Positions 10,276-21,475 of a DNA stretch of 64,000 bases are shown here, in pieces. Under the pieces are notes generated by a model. That model was not told the DNA's origin. It did not search any database and was given only the letters and a program-made list of their open reading frames with translations. Numbering within the stretch: position 1 is the stretch's first letter; each line of letters begins with the position of its first letter. Made by a program: the position numbers and the translations under genes. Where the stretch lies: assembly GCF_030269925.1 (NCBI RefSeq), contig NC_085120.1, positions 10,195,501 to 10,259,500 of the forward strand, given 5' to 3'. Source of the stretch: Bombyx mori. Taxonomy: Eukaryota > Arthropoda > Insecta > Lepidoptera > Bombycidae.

Positions 10276-10312
10276 TCGTTTGCTTATCTTCGAAATGTGT
10301 GTGACTAATAAA

Positions 10313-10589
10313 TGAGTCGTCTATTATCAAAGGTGGCAATCTGTGCATTTGGACAAAAAAATGTTATTGATATGTCAATACAGATTGATTTGAATATAAT
10401 CGTCTCCTTCAAAGAATACGGTTCAAAACCTGCATTAAATAAAGTATTAACTTAACCTGTTATTTATCTAAGATGTCGTTCAGAAGAGTTTTGTGACTGC
10501 CAATGGAATACAAAGTCAATAATTCGTTTATCTGATTTACCAATAATTGTCCAAAAGTCACATTGCCGGCTTTGATAATAGTCGACTCA
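10313..10589 (+). mobile_element. 277 bp MITE with terminal inverted repeats (copy 1)
   Basis: It has termini TGAGTCGTCTATTATCAAAG and, inverted, CTTTGATAATAGTCGACTCA. The hexamer AATAAA flanks both sides (10307-10312 and 10590-10595), a possible target-site duplication. A nearly identical copy lies inverted at 38853-39130. There is no transposase reading frame. Confidence 0.75.
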
Positions 10590-13500
10590 AATAAAATAAC
10601 GTCAGTTTGTTGACATTAATTAAACGGTAACAATGTTAGTGTAATGCCTACGTGATTCCACTCGAGTAGATGATTCCGAGAAATGTTTTCGTGAACAGAA
10701 GCACTAACCATTCTGTATTGTTAATCTATTACGTTCTAATGATTCATACGTATATTTTGTTCGGCTTACTTTTGAATAGAACTCAGGAAAATACAGGACA
10801 AAAAGGAACCCGATCAAATTACTATTGTTTCCAAACAAATTTAACGGGTCCTTTCTATGATAATAACGTCAAATATAAAGGTTCGTAATGTACATAAATT
10901 GTAAGATTTTAAATTCGCAATATTGTTTTCTATTTACGAGTAGTTCATAAGTGAATAATAATTCAATCAAGACTTCTAAGAGAATATTGAAATTCGCCTG
11001 TTTTGAAGTTGATAGAGACGTTCTATTTCTACGTAGGTATGGATCTAATATATAACTGATATTTTTAAAGTACGTGTTAGTAATACTAAATATTTTTTTA
11101 CAATCATGTCTTGAGTTTGTCCCCTATTTTTTTAATAAATTTCATGCTATCAGACCTCCGCTTGGACACTGAGTTCAGTTAATCCTTTGAGTGTTGAGCT
11201 TATTTTGACATGTATTTTGCAGAAAATGCTAAAGGATTTTTAAAAAAAGTACCTTATTAAAACTCTAACTAAAAAAAATACAAAAACCAATGGCTGAATT
11301 CACAGTAAAATTATTTTTAATGGTTATTTATAAATGTTATTAACTTATTGAATACGTAATACATGCGCGCGCCAAGACCCGTCTGTACAAGCCGATGCTA
11401 ATACCTATAATCGAACCGCTCAATAGTCGGTTTTCCGTCGCTCTGCACTTTATACGCATTAAAAAGAGTCGATCTATCGACGGCACGTGCTCAAAGGATT
11501 AATTAAAATTGATGTATTACTGAATTCCTTTAAAGGCATAGCTTTTCTATCGCTCAACAAATTCTCATAGCGCCGAGTTTCATCAGTCATTAGTTATTTA
11601 TCGCCAACCGATAACCGCTTGTTATGTATTGCAATGTTGTCTATTGAACAAAGCAACCCTGTATAATATCTGTTTCCTATCAATACTTTGTTCACACCTA
11701 TGATCATTTGTTCTTTGATAAACCAAACAAAAGGCCAACATCGATCATTACTGTGAGCTCGAGGTGAGCATACAAGATTAATAAGTCATTCTGATGTTCC
11801 GTAGTATATTTAACGAGACATTGTAAGTACTAATATATTTTTAATGATTTAGCATTAAGATAGATATAAAGCTAGGCGGAAAGAATCGTTAAATGATTAT
11901 GATTCCTCGTTCTTACCCTTTTTCTGTTAGCCAACAAAAAACGACAGAACACTCAATAAAAGGATGGAATCGGCTTGCATGTAAAAAATCTTCTTTGTCA
12001 TATCATAGATGTAGGGGGGGCGCCATTATCATATAAACCCGTAAGCCAAAGACTGGGCTGAGTTTTAGAATACAATGACATTGTCAATGGCTGTCTGACA
12101 GTCATCTATTACCTACAAAATTTTAAAACTAACAATTTAACCATTCGAAAAAATATCTAAAATATAAAATTTAATCGTAAAGGGAATGTCAAACATATTC
12201 TATCCTAATACGTACCGATCCAATTCTAATACGCATTGATGTAATAGGCTATTCTAATCCGTAACTCCTTATTTTTCCGTTACATTTCCATTCGAACTTA
12301 GAACGCGTTAAGTTTTACGAGTCGCGGCGTCGTTCCGTTTCACTCAATCCGTTTCGAAGTACATGATGTATTTCATTGGAGTAAACATGCAAAACGGTCA
12401 ATACTCTCGCACGTCATAACCGAAACGTTTTGAGGCACAGCCGGGTGATTGGGTCGACGACCCGATGTATCTTTACACGGAAATTTTGTTTATGAAAACC
12501 TCATAATATATATATATATTTGAGTTTTATTATTAGCGTTTGCGGTTTAGTATTTAAAGTCGTATCGTTTGTTGACTTTTATGTTGCGTGTAATGCCACA
12601 TTGAATGCGAGATTTTGAAATATATTTTTTTATTAATTTTTAAATTCAAATTTGGAAAATTATTCGATGTTTAAATTTAATAGAACGTTTCAAACATTAT
12701 GACCGTATGCACAACAAAATATAGCGTTTTTTTATACATATGAATGTAATTCTTAGACATGCTCTAAAGCCTGAAACCTATAGACAGTTTTTTGACATAG
12801 GGGTCTTTAGATTCAGATACATATCTAATCGAAATAAAATAATCGATTAAATTTTATGACATATTGTATCGATTTTATTCAATTGCACGGGAGAACGAAG
12901 GAGACTTATCTTAAAGTTTTTTTATAATTACATTTTAAAAATTAGAGTTTATCGCAGTGCTCTTAAAAAAGGAAGGACATCCACTATTAGTCTATCCTAT
13001 AAATTGTTTTCTCAATCAATGGTGTCGACGTTTAAAATTTGATTTAACGTAAAAAAAATCATTACCATAAATTCAATTCATGATCTTTCATCATAATATT
13101 GTATGTCACATAAAACAAGTCTATAGTCCATAGATTTAAAATGCAATATAATGGTCCAATATCTCAATTATAACTCCAACAATACCACAGAACAAAGAAG
13201 GCACCCGTTTTATTTATTCATGAATACACGTTATTCGGGAGAATTACGTGCTCGAGTGTGAAAGAGATCAGATAAGGCTGTCTCGCTCGCGCGCTACCTG
13301 TTTTTTCTGACACGGTTACCTGAACAACCCTTGGCGCATTCGGTACAGTCGTGAACGAATGTCGTTCAACAGGTTAACAGCTATTGTGGCTTTGTTAGAT
13401 TTTGAACGATTAATTTTTCGTCTAATGGATTCAACGCTGCTCGGATTGGAGTAATTTTGAAATTAAGTCATAAAAAAAGATGATTTTTTTTTGTCAACGG

Positions 13501-13813
13501 TACATAATATCGAGCCGGCTGTCGATAATTCGCTATTTAAACAATTAATTTATATATATCGACAAGTGTCAATTTCGGCAGATTTGTTTGTTCATCAAAT
13601 AAAATAGGTTATACGTTCGGCTTTGCGTACCTACTAGTGTTTGTGACGTCACTTGTCATGTTGACTTTCAATTGCGGGACTGCAATAGAGTAACAAGTTT
13701 TTTAATTGAATCTACTGAAATTGTTTAGCGACTATTCGTTATTATCTCTAGCGTTGGCGATTTAAATGCCAGAGATTATTTTTTTTGTTTTGTGTAATTC
13801 TTTGTTTTTGTTT
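10590..13813. other. 3.2 kb without recognised gene or repeat
   Basis: This is AT-rich sequence with an (AT)n run at about 12507-12520. A 72-codon frame at 10670-10888 has no recognisable domain. This is one of the longest stretches of the window in which I recognise no dispersed repeat. Confidence 0.45.
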
Positions 13814-14065
13814 TCTCTTTTTCCCTTCCTATGCTGATAGCCTTTAGGAGTTATTTCAGCTTCGCCTTAACGTGTAGGTGAGCTCACGGGGCTCAAACCG
13901 GGAATGTTGCTAACACTGACCCTAGCAAGAGCAGTGCTTTGCAGATCCGTCGAGAAACTCAGTGGGCTGTGTCTCTTGGTTGATTTACTCGCCGAGTCCT
14001 TCGTTGCAAGCGACGGGTTCGGCGAGGGCGGTGACCGGTGCTTGAAGTTTCGTTAAGTAATAGCT
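13814..14065 (-). repeat. Family B retroposon with internal deletion
   Basis: The plus strand reads CCTATGCTGATAGCC, GTGAGCTCACGGGGCTCAAA, GCAAGAGCAGTGC and then skips about 45 bases to GAGAAACTCAGTGGGCTG. It continues through GCGACGGGTTCGGCGAGG and GGTGACCGGTGCTTGAAG. The missing part is the CTACCACCGGATCGG block. Confidence 0.82.
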
Positions 14066-14069
14066 AACA

Positions 14070-14160
14070 AGATCTCGGGTCATCGGGGTGACGTGGCCAA
14101 CTTACTCACCCAGCGGGGCGGGTGCATCCCACCCGGCCAGCTTTAAATCAACCGGCACGA
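14070..14160 (-). repeat. GC-rich segment, possible LINE remnant
   Basis: A GC-rich stretch with CAGCGGGGCGGGTGCATCCC sits just beyond the 5' end of the family B copy. Read on the minus strand it is open for about 20 codons before a stop. It may be part of an older retroelement; the family is unknown. Confidence 0.25.
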
Positions 14161-14250
14161 GTTTATAAAGACGTTGTTTCGTAAATCTTACTGATGCTAA
14201 ACGAAATAAGTTCATTGTTAGTTATAAATGTAGATGATTACTTCGCGTGA

Positions 14251-14361
14251 AAGACGATATGTGTAAGAGTGAAGTGAGCGAAGAAACGGTATATGATAGG
14301 GGAGTATGGAAGGAGAAAATATGTTGCAAAGACCCCAGGCGACTAGAAGGACAGGAGAATA
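14251..14361 (+). mobile_element. Severely 5'-truncated RTE-like LINE with 17 bp target-site duplication
   Basis: The insert contains AAGACGATATGTGTAAGAG, TATGGAAGGAGAAAA and ACCCCAGGCGACTAG, matching the C-terminal coding end of an RTE-like LINE also found at 21294-21461. It is flanked by perfect 17 bp repeats ATGATTACTTCGCGTGA at 14234-14250 and 14362-14378. Only 111 bp were copied. Confidence 0.75.
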
Positions 14362-15055
14362 ATGATTACTTCGCGTGAATTCGTTGGATTGTGAAAGGTA
14401 TTGAAAAAACTCTAAACAGTCTTGATGTTACTAAGTAGTTTGGATATTAATAACCTTAGTAACGTACTAAGCTATCTAATCTTGAACCCGTGACATCACA
14501 CATAACACCATCCTGTTTGGTCTCATTGAAAATATAAGGCGGTTTATATTTGGAAGTTAAAAGGAGGAAAAAACTTGGAACGCCAAGATGAATTAAGGTC
14601 ATTTGCTTTACATTAAAACTCTGGATGTCTCGCGAAATAAAAACAAAAGTACTAATGTATATAGGTATAAGATTTCAAACAATTCCTTGGATTTGTCTTA
14701 TTGGCCGAAACCAGTTATGATTCAACCGATGTTCCGTATTGTATTACGTCAAATAACTTGGTTAATTGTTGTATAAAGCTTTGAAGTTTAATAATAATAG
14801 GGAAGGTACGGTCATCCGGCCCCAAATTAAGTTTCCCTGTAGAGAACCAGAGACTTATGTGCATACTTACATATATAGTTAATAAACACCCAACCATGGT
14901 ATCGTCACGTATAAAAGAGACCACCTGACTACGTCGGAATTTTGGCACTGCTGTTCGATCCTCCAGTCGGAGATCTAAAATCTAAAGGAAGACCCAAAAT
15001 AAGTGAAAAGATGTAGTGTGTAGTGTAGAGAGAGACAGAGAGAGCGAGATAGAGT

Positions 15056-15180
15056 TAATAAACACCCAGACAAAGAGCAGACAGACTTGTTCATCACACG
15101 ATTTTTTTCCCAATGTGGAAATCGAACTAGGGCCCTCGACGCAACATTTAGAGATGGCAACCACAGCATCACAGAGTCAA
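15056..15180 (-). repeat. tRNA-headed SINE head fragment, decayed
   Basis: The plus strand reads AACACCCAGACAAAGAGCAG, TTGTTCATCACACG and GAAATCGAACTAGGGCCC. On the minus strand this is a B box followed by the GTGATGAACA body shared with 2437-2466 and 52008-52140. Confidence 0.5.
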
Positions 15181-15765
15181 ACAAATCTTAGGATTCATCT
15201 AATCCTACTTCAAAGCAATCACATTTGGGTTCGAAGAATAAACAGTCGTTATCAAGACTTATGACTTCAGATCCTCAAGTGGTTAATCGCCAATTAGCTG
15301 TCAACAGTCAATAACATTAATGTTCTATGGATATCACTTAAGGCCTTTTGATTGAGGAGTGTAACTGTCAGTCTCAAATAACATTAAATCTTCAAAAATA
15401 ATCACGAGAATATTTAAACAGAAATATAAGACGAAATCCCTTAATATCGATCAAAGGGTGAATGTATAACGGAAAGGGCCATAAAGGGAACCGAATAGAT
15501 TTATTTTAACAAACTTAAATAGCTTCGTGCTTCCGTTACAGAGCTTACTACTCTGTGGAATACTCTGAATTCTATTTGTAGACATCCTTAGTGCGGGAGG
15601 AGCTTAGTAATAAAAGTCGACGATCAGGAATCTGCATATACGCGATGAGTGGCCGGGTTTAGAATTTCGGAATCCTCATCTGTAGCTTTTTTGGGAATGA
15701 TTTGAACTCATCAGTGGGTATAGTCTCTACCTGGTCTACTAATTCAAGCGAATATTAAATTCTTC
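15181..15765. other. No gene or repeat recognised
   Basis: Mixed-composition sequence between a SINE fragment and a MITE. It has no open frame of note and no shared repeat blocks that I can see. Confidence 0.4.
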
Positions 15766-15850
15766 TGCTTAGTGCGAGTTTTTTAACGTTTGCCAAATTT
15801 GAGTTAACTTTTACGCTATCGAGAAAGTTAAAAAATTCGCACTAAGGACA
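15766..15850. mobile_element. MITE, 85 bp internally deleted copy (copy 2)
   Basis: TGCTTAGTGCGAGTTTTTTA at the left is mirrored by AAAAATTCGCACTAAGGAC at the right, and both match the arms of 4053-4227. The unique centre is lost, so the element is close to a single hairpin. Confidence 0.65.
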
Positions 15851-15872
15851 CTGATTTAAATTTTACTGAGCT

Positions 15873-16020
15873 TACTGGTACCGCGTCTTGGGAGCATGCA
15901 CGGGTAGGTACCACCACTGCTTCTTTCTACCGCGAAGCAGTAATGCGTTCCGGCTTGAAGGGTAGGTCTTATACTATGCAACTGAGATATAGACCTCATG
16001 TCTATGACGGCATTTACGCG
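15873..16020 (+). repeat. Family A 3' module, decayed 5' portion
   Basis: TACTGGTACCGCGTC, GGTAGGTACCACCACTGC, GCGAAGCAGTAATGCG and CGGCATTTACGCG follow the family A order with many substitutions. The 3' tip is missing. Confidence 0.6.
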
Positions 16021-16177
16021 AGCAATATAAAAACAGCAAAATGCGAACGTAATATGCGAATTTTAATACAATTTTGTAAAACCCGAGATGTGATGATTTT
16101 ATTTCTTGAAATACTGTTAACTTATTTTTATGGGCAACTCGTTTTTGCCCCCTGAAAATCACTTTTTAGTAGCAGCG

Positions 16178-16272
16178 CTGGTAGTAAAAGGTCCCGAGCA
16201 CGCACGGTGCTATCTGTCCTGCCCTAATACATAGCAAATATTAGTGAGTTTCCTCTTGAAGGGTGGGGTGAT
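16178..16272 (+). repeat. Family A 3' module, short decayed fragment
   Basis: CTGGTAGTAAAAGGTCCCGA, GCACGCACGG and CTTGAAGGGTGGGG occur in the family A order with deletions between them. Confidence 0.4.
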
Positions 16273-16687
16273 GCGAAAGAAATTTATTCGGTTCTCTCCC
16301 ATTCCAAATGCGACATGTCTTGTCTTCATCACGTCGGATATGACAGAACCGATAGAAGCTTCTGGATGCTGTCCAATTACAAATCACGGAATGAACTAGC
16401 AACTCTTGCCATAATCTCCTTAATGTTTAAAGTTGTGAGATCCGCGTTAAGATGTGCAGCATGAATTTTGGTCACTAATGGCTTAGGAACAAAGGCTTAG
16501 TGAGTGATTCGTGACCGTGACGTTTGAGGTTCAGGTTTGATATCTGATGAGAGTCATCTTTGCTTAAGATATTCGGTATCTGCGTCTGCGTATGCTCGTT
16601 GTCTTTTTGATGTTGCAGATATCCATCATACTAGGGAACGTCGAAATAGAGATGAAAAATAAAAAAAATATGAAAGTTTTGCATCTT
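16273..16687. other. No gene or repeat recognised
   Basis: Moderate-GC sequence with no open frame and no repeat blocks in common with the rest of the window. Confidence 0.35.
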
Positions 16688-16835
16688 CTGGTAGCCTCGA
16701 TGAGTTATTCTAGCTTCACCGTGACTAGCGGCTGAGCTCATGGAGCTCAACCTGAAAGAATTTGCAAACATCTGCCCTGTGAAAAGCAGGCCTTCTCTGA
16801 ATCTACCACGCTATATATAATTCAAAGAAAATTCA
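16688..16835 (-). repeat. Family B retroposon, old decayed copy
   Basis: TGGTAGCCTCGATGAG, TATTCTAGCTTCACCG, GAGCTCATGGAGCTCAACC and TTCTCTGAATCTACCACG follow the minus-strand family B order with many changes. No poly(A) tail is retained. Confidence 0.55.
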
Positions 16836-18482
16836 GACTACTCTGTTTACTCATAAAGGAAGTGTGGTCAATAATTTGACTTGTTGACTGACTGAAGCAA
16901 TTTTATCTGTGGCTCAAATAAACGTGGCCATCTTAGAACAGCCTCCAACCACTCAATTACTAGACGAAGGTACGCAATGTCAACGTATTTTGTTTTAAAA
17001 AAATAAATAATAGTTTAAAAAAAACTAACAAAATACGCCTTTACAGAAAATCCAACAAAAAAATTGAAAATAAGTGTAAATAAAGTGTAAGAAAAAATGA
17101 TTTTATAGTAAAAAAAAAGCGTGGGGTGCAATAGAATTTCAATTTTCCCAAAAAAAAAATTTCAGTTTTTTTTTATATTGTCTTGTCATCGGTCCCTAAT
17201 AAGTATACCAAATTTCGAGGTAATTTGACGTTTTGAAGAGGGTCAAAATCATGTTCAAAGATTCCGTTACAAACATACATACGTCTGAAGCTAATAAAAG
17301 CGTATTCAAAATAAGAATATTACTCAAATATCAGACCCCGATCCATAATTTTGAAACGTGACTGCCAATGTTTGTGCAGCGAAACAACTTTAAAAACTAA
17401 AAAACGAGACTGTATAAAACTTTTCTGTTGTAAATAAACTCGAGTTACAGATTTCTTATAAAAAAAGAGAAGAAGAAAAAAAAACGGAAGTCTGGAGCCA
17501 GACTGAGGCCGTTGGGACGTATTTAAATAACGTCTGGCCTAAACAATGGAGTGACAGACCAGCCCCGTTCTTTGTTATGGTAAAATTAGGGCCCGGAGTC
17601 GGCACCGCGTGGGTTTTTATAAACGTTCCTCCCTTGAAGGATGACCGAACCGTCACGTCTGCCTTTGTCTCGCACCGTCGAATTCGGTGTTTGAATTTAG
17701 TGTTTTTTTTTTTCAATTTGTCTCATTAACCACGTACCAGATAATGTGGTAAAGGAATCCAAAAAGTTTGACAGCTGTCAAATATGTCACATTGGATTAA
17801 ATTATTTCGCTGTAATTTTATTCTGCCAAAACACATAAATAGAGCTATTCGAAAATTTAACCTAACAGATTCTGTTAAAGCTATATCTGTAAACTTCAAA
17901 GAGATTCCTCAAAATAAATCAAATTACATTATAATTAATGCCTCGATTTAGGTACACGTATTCGAATAATGAGTAAACGTGATGAACACCATAATATAGA
18001 ATAATATAGATCTTTCCTGCTCTTGAATATACGTGTTTACGAAGTGCAAGCGAGAGGCAGCATTGCGGTGATTGACTCATACCGAATTCTATAAGGGTAT
18101 CCGTCCCCTTCTAACCTACAGAAAAAATACGGTGTCTGAGCGGGATACAATTCAATGTTTACAGTCCTCCCTATCTTCTTATTCATTGTTTTGCATCGAG
18201 TTTAAAGGTAATTGTTCTAGAAAATATCTTAATGTTGAGAATAAATTGCGCTTTCGGTTACCATTACATCATTAATCATAACGCGAAGACTGTAACTACA
18301 GTTACGTTATATTTCGCAGAATACCGAGGATTAATTTTAAGGCATTTCAACAATGAACAGTATATTCGTTTTTGTTTAATTATTAAGTTCTTAGATTTGA
18401 AGGTTTAATATATCTATTAACGCGCCTATTAAGGCAAATCAAATTGATGAGTATAACAGTATAGTATTTGCAAGTCATTTGA
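16836..18482. other. No gene; one shared repeat fragment and a 16 bp palindrome
   Basis: A family E-like repeat fragment lies at 17171-17315. A perfect palindrome TTTGACAGCTGTCAAA lies at 17767-17782. Short frames at 17456-17716 (minus, 86 codons) and 18072-18275 (plus, 67 codons) show no domain. Confidence 0.4.
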
Positions 18483-18640
18483 AGTCGTCGTGGCCTAAAG
18501 GATAAGACGTCCGGTGCATTCGTATCTAGCGATGCACCGGTGTTCGAATCCCGTAGGCGGGTACCAATTTTTCTAATGAAATACGTACTTAACAAATGTT
18601 CACGATCGACTTCCACGATGAAGGAATAACATCGTGTGAA
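18483..18640 (+). mobile_element. Family A tRNA-like SINE head and middle
   Basis: GTCGTCGTGGCCTAAAGGAT (A box) and CACCGGTGTTCGAATCCCG (B box) are followed by GCGGGTACCAATTTTTC, GAAATACGTACTTAAC and GAAGGAATAACATCGTGTG. This is an internal RNA polymerase III promoter of the tRNA type. Instead of the family A tail, family B sequence follows directly, making a mosaic element. Confidence 0.75.
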
Positions 18641-18647
18641 CGCTCTC

Positions 18648-18785
18648 AATTCGCGATTCCGGTCAGGTGGTTACCTCAGCGAAGCTGTGCTCTTGCTAGG
18701 ACCAGGTATTACCAAGTTCTCACATACCAGTCCGCGGTAGTTGTAATAACCCCTTTGTCTACCAACGATTAGGTAGGGATGAAAA
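18648..18785 (+). repeat. Family B 3' half joined to a family A head
   Basis: ATTCGCGATTCCGGTCAGG, CAGCGAAGCTGTGCTCTTGC, TAGGACCAGG, AATAACCCCTTTGTCTACC and TTAGGTAGGGATG follow the family B order. The A-rich tail is interrupted. The junction to the family A head is at about 18641-18647. Confidence 0.6.
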
Positions 18786-19182
18786 CAAAAAGAAGTTCTC
18801 AGTACCAACCTGTTATTAAGTCGTTTCCAGGGCTCACAGATATCACGACGCGAATGCCAACACCCACCTTGAGATGTAAAGGGTAAATCTCAATAGCATA
18901 ATATATTAAAACATCTGTCTCACTCTTCAAACTGAACTTCATGGCTGCTACGCTACAGAAATCGGTTAGGTGGTTCCAATCCGTGTCGAGTTTAAATATG
19001 GCCCTGCCGCAAGTAAATCTGAATGTAGACGAGAGTCACTGAACGACCACAGAATATTTGGATAGAAAATTCACATGATCATAAAGTAAATAGAATGACC
19101 AACATAATATATAAATAAGCTCTTCAACACCTAAAGAAATCTTTCATAACAACTGGATCCGTTTTTGTTTCACATTCCGTGT
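18786..19182. other. Decayed family A remnant near 18815-18900, otherwise unassigned
   Basis: CCAACCTGTTATTAAGTCG and CCACCTTGAGATGTAAAGG suggest a very degenerate minus-strand family A tail. Nothing coding is visible. Confidence 0.35.
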
Positions 19183-19425
19183 TTTTATTTATTGCTTAGA
19201 TGAGTGAAGGAGCTCACGGTCTGCCTAGTGTTAAGTAGTTATCGGAGCCCATAGACATCAACAACGTACATTTCACCACCCACCTTGCCACGTAAGTTTC
19301 AAGTCTCGATTTTTACAGCACAACGGCTGCTCCGCCCTTCGAAGCGAAACGCATTACTGCTTCACGGCATAAATATGCGGGGCGGTGGTGGTACCTACCC
19401 GTGCGGACTTAACAAACTTGCACAA
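19183..19425 (-). mobile_element. Family A SINE 3' module
   Basis: The plus strand reads TTTATTTATTGCTTAGATG, GGAGCCCATAGACATCAAC, CGCATTACTGCTTCACGGC and GGTACCTACCCGTGCGGAC. The copy is diverged at its distal end, where AGAGGTCC is replaced by AACAAACTTG. Confidence 0.82.
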
Positions 19426-20165
19426 GTACAAAAACTTGCTCATAGATTAATATATACATAGTATAGTGAGATTTAAAGTTTTTTTTTGTAAGTCTCAAAA
19501 AAATCGAATCTGGTTTTCAGGTAGAAACAAATTTTAAATGTTAAATACTAAAACTCTGAGACTAACACGTTATCGGGGAAACACGTGTAAGAGACTAAAG
19601 ACATAGGTCATATTACCGTGCTTATATGTTAAGATCTAACAATTTCGGAAGCATTCAAAGACGAAGATCGTGAGAGATATCGCATATCCAAGCTACTAAA
19701 CACATGCTTTCAGTATGGCCTTCCCGGAAATTTCTTGTTTGCCTGTTGTATCAGTGAAATGTGAACTCTGCTTGAACTCGGAATAGATCATATTATTATT
19801 AAGTCCGGATTAAGTTGACAATCTGCCAAAATATTAAAGTAAAAGTTTCGGAATTAAATCCTCCCCCCACCTTATTAGGTTATGTGTTTTTATTATTTTC
19901 GTACCTACTATAAATATAGGAGAAAATTGCAACTGGGATTTCTGACATTTGTGAAATGTTTTTTCTATACGCGTTAAACTAAGACGATAACCAAATTTTT
20001 GTTTAAATTTTTTTAGGAAATTACATTTAGCATTATAAACACGCAATATATGGGAATAACCGAAATTTTACTGCTTATTTTTTATGTAAAATGCGTAAAT
20101 AAATGCATAATGATAATAATAACTGGAAACAAACAAATGGTGTATATATCTTATACCCTTAAACG
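19426..20165. other. No gene or repeat recognised
   Basis: AT-rich sequence with a 70-codon antisense frame (19834-20046) that lacks recognisable features. Confidence 0.4.
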
Positions 20166-20400
20166 AGCATTTCTTGTATATTAATATATATGTATATAAT
20201 CTGCATCTCGGAAACGGCTCTAACGATTTTCATAAAATTTACAAGGGATTTCGGGGGCTATAAATCGATCTAGCTACGATTTACTTTCAGAAAATGTTGT
20301 TTTATTCGTGTTTTCAATAATCAACTCTTCCCGACATCTATTGGCAAATAATAATACTATTTTTCTTAATTGAGGGCAACTAACCGCTTTAAATACACAA
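20166..20400 (+). repeat. Probable lepidopteran dispersed repeat
   Basis: The order GAGCATTTCTTGTATATTAA, GGCTCTAACGATTTTCAT, TCGGGGGCTATAAATCGATC and GAGGGCAACTAACCGCTTTA is one I associate with a widespread non-autonomous element of moths and butterflies. Its class and ends cannot be set from one copy. Confidence 0.5.
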
Positions 20401-20998
20401 CAAGATGACGTTATCAAAAAAGAAACCGAGAAAAGCTTGATCATCATCTAGTTTTTAATAAAGTACGTCAGGTTAGAGCCCCGTATCACCTACTCACTCT
20501 GTGAATCTAGTATAACCCCTCGAGATTACTAGAATTGTTGCGATAAAAAAGTGCATTTTTCGGCGCATAACCAGTGGCGTTTCAGTTAATACAACCCTCG
20601 GGGACCCAAATCGGACAATTATTCGTTCACCGACCTAAAAATAACTTTCCACATACATAAATACCAGCTTCGTACCTAAATACCCGATTAAAACTCTTAA
20701 CATATAACATATAATAACGCGAACGTCCGCAGGTTGATCAAAAACCACATAGAGCTAATACAAGACGAATCTCAAAGCCGACTTAAACCCGTTTAAGTTT
20801 GAAGTTTTAATACCTGACCCCCCACCGTTATCTCATTACGGCCCATCGTGTACTGACGTTCACTATATAGTAGCTGGATTACTCGGGTCGGGTGGCGTGT
20901 GGCCCGTTTGTGTGTTTAACCATCAACTGACTTGTTAATCTCAAGATCATAGGTTTCTTGTGGCAGTGACGAAATTTGTCCCTTAAAATTCCCTTAGT
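20401..20998. other. No gene or repeat recognised
   Basis: Unassigned sequence of mixed composition. The 64-codon antisense frame at 20879-21073 runs into a family A copy and is incidental. Confidence 0.4.
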
Positions 20999-21236
20999 TT
21001 TTTTTATTGCTTGGTTGGGTGGACGAGCACACAGCCCACCTGGTGTTAAGTGGTTACTGGAGCCCATAGACATCTACAACGTAAAGGCGCCACCCAACTT
21101 AACATAAGTTCTAAGGTCTCAGTATAGTTACAACGGCTGCCTCACCCTTCAAACCGAAACGCATTACTGCTTCACGGCAGAAATAGGCAGGGTGGTGGTA
21201 CCTACCCGTGCGGACTCACAAGAGGTCCTACCACTA
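20999..21236 (-). mobile_element. Family A SINE 3' module
   Basis: The plus strand reads from a T-run and ATTGCTTGGTTGGGTGGACG through CACAGCCCACCTGG and GCATTACTGCTTCACGG to AGAGGTCCTACCACTAG. The head is missing. Confidence 0.88.
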
Positions 21237-21293
21237 GTGAATTAGTTAGTACGTTACTGTATTTTGTGTTTTTATTTACAGGTAAGCTTCCAG

Positions 21294-21461
21294 GAAGTTT
21301 TTCGAAGAGGTAGACCTAAGAACCAATGGATGGTTGTGTGAAAGACGATATGTGTAAGAGGGGAGTGGTATGGTATATGATAGAGGATTATGGAAGGAGA
21401 AAACATGTTGCGCCGACCCCAGGTGACTGGGAGAAGGGCAGAGGAGAATGATGATGATTTA
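21294..21461 (+). mobile_element. 5'-truncated RTE-like LINE with 14 bp target-site duplication
   Basis: Coding-strand blocks such as AGAGGTAGACCTAAGAACC (RGRPKNxW), GTGAAAGACGATATGTG and TATGGAAGGAGAAAACATG, translated across frameshifts, resemble the GRPKxRWxD...VKDD...WKEKT C-terminus of RTE-like LINEs. The tail is GATGATGAT. AGGTAAGCTTCCAG flanks both sides (21280-21293 and 21462-21475). Confidence 0.75.
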
Positions 21462-21475
21462 AGGTAAGCTTCCAG

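Noticed and set aside
18483..18560. A tRNA gene at the GTCGTCGTGGCC head
   Set aside because: It is the shared head of the family A SINE, also seen at 26684 and 60864 (minus), and is not a standalone tRNA.
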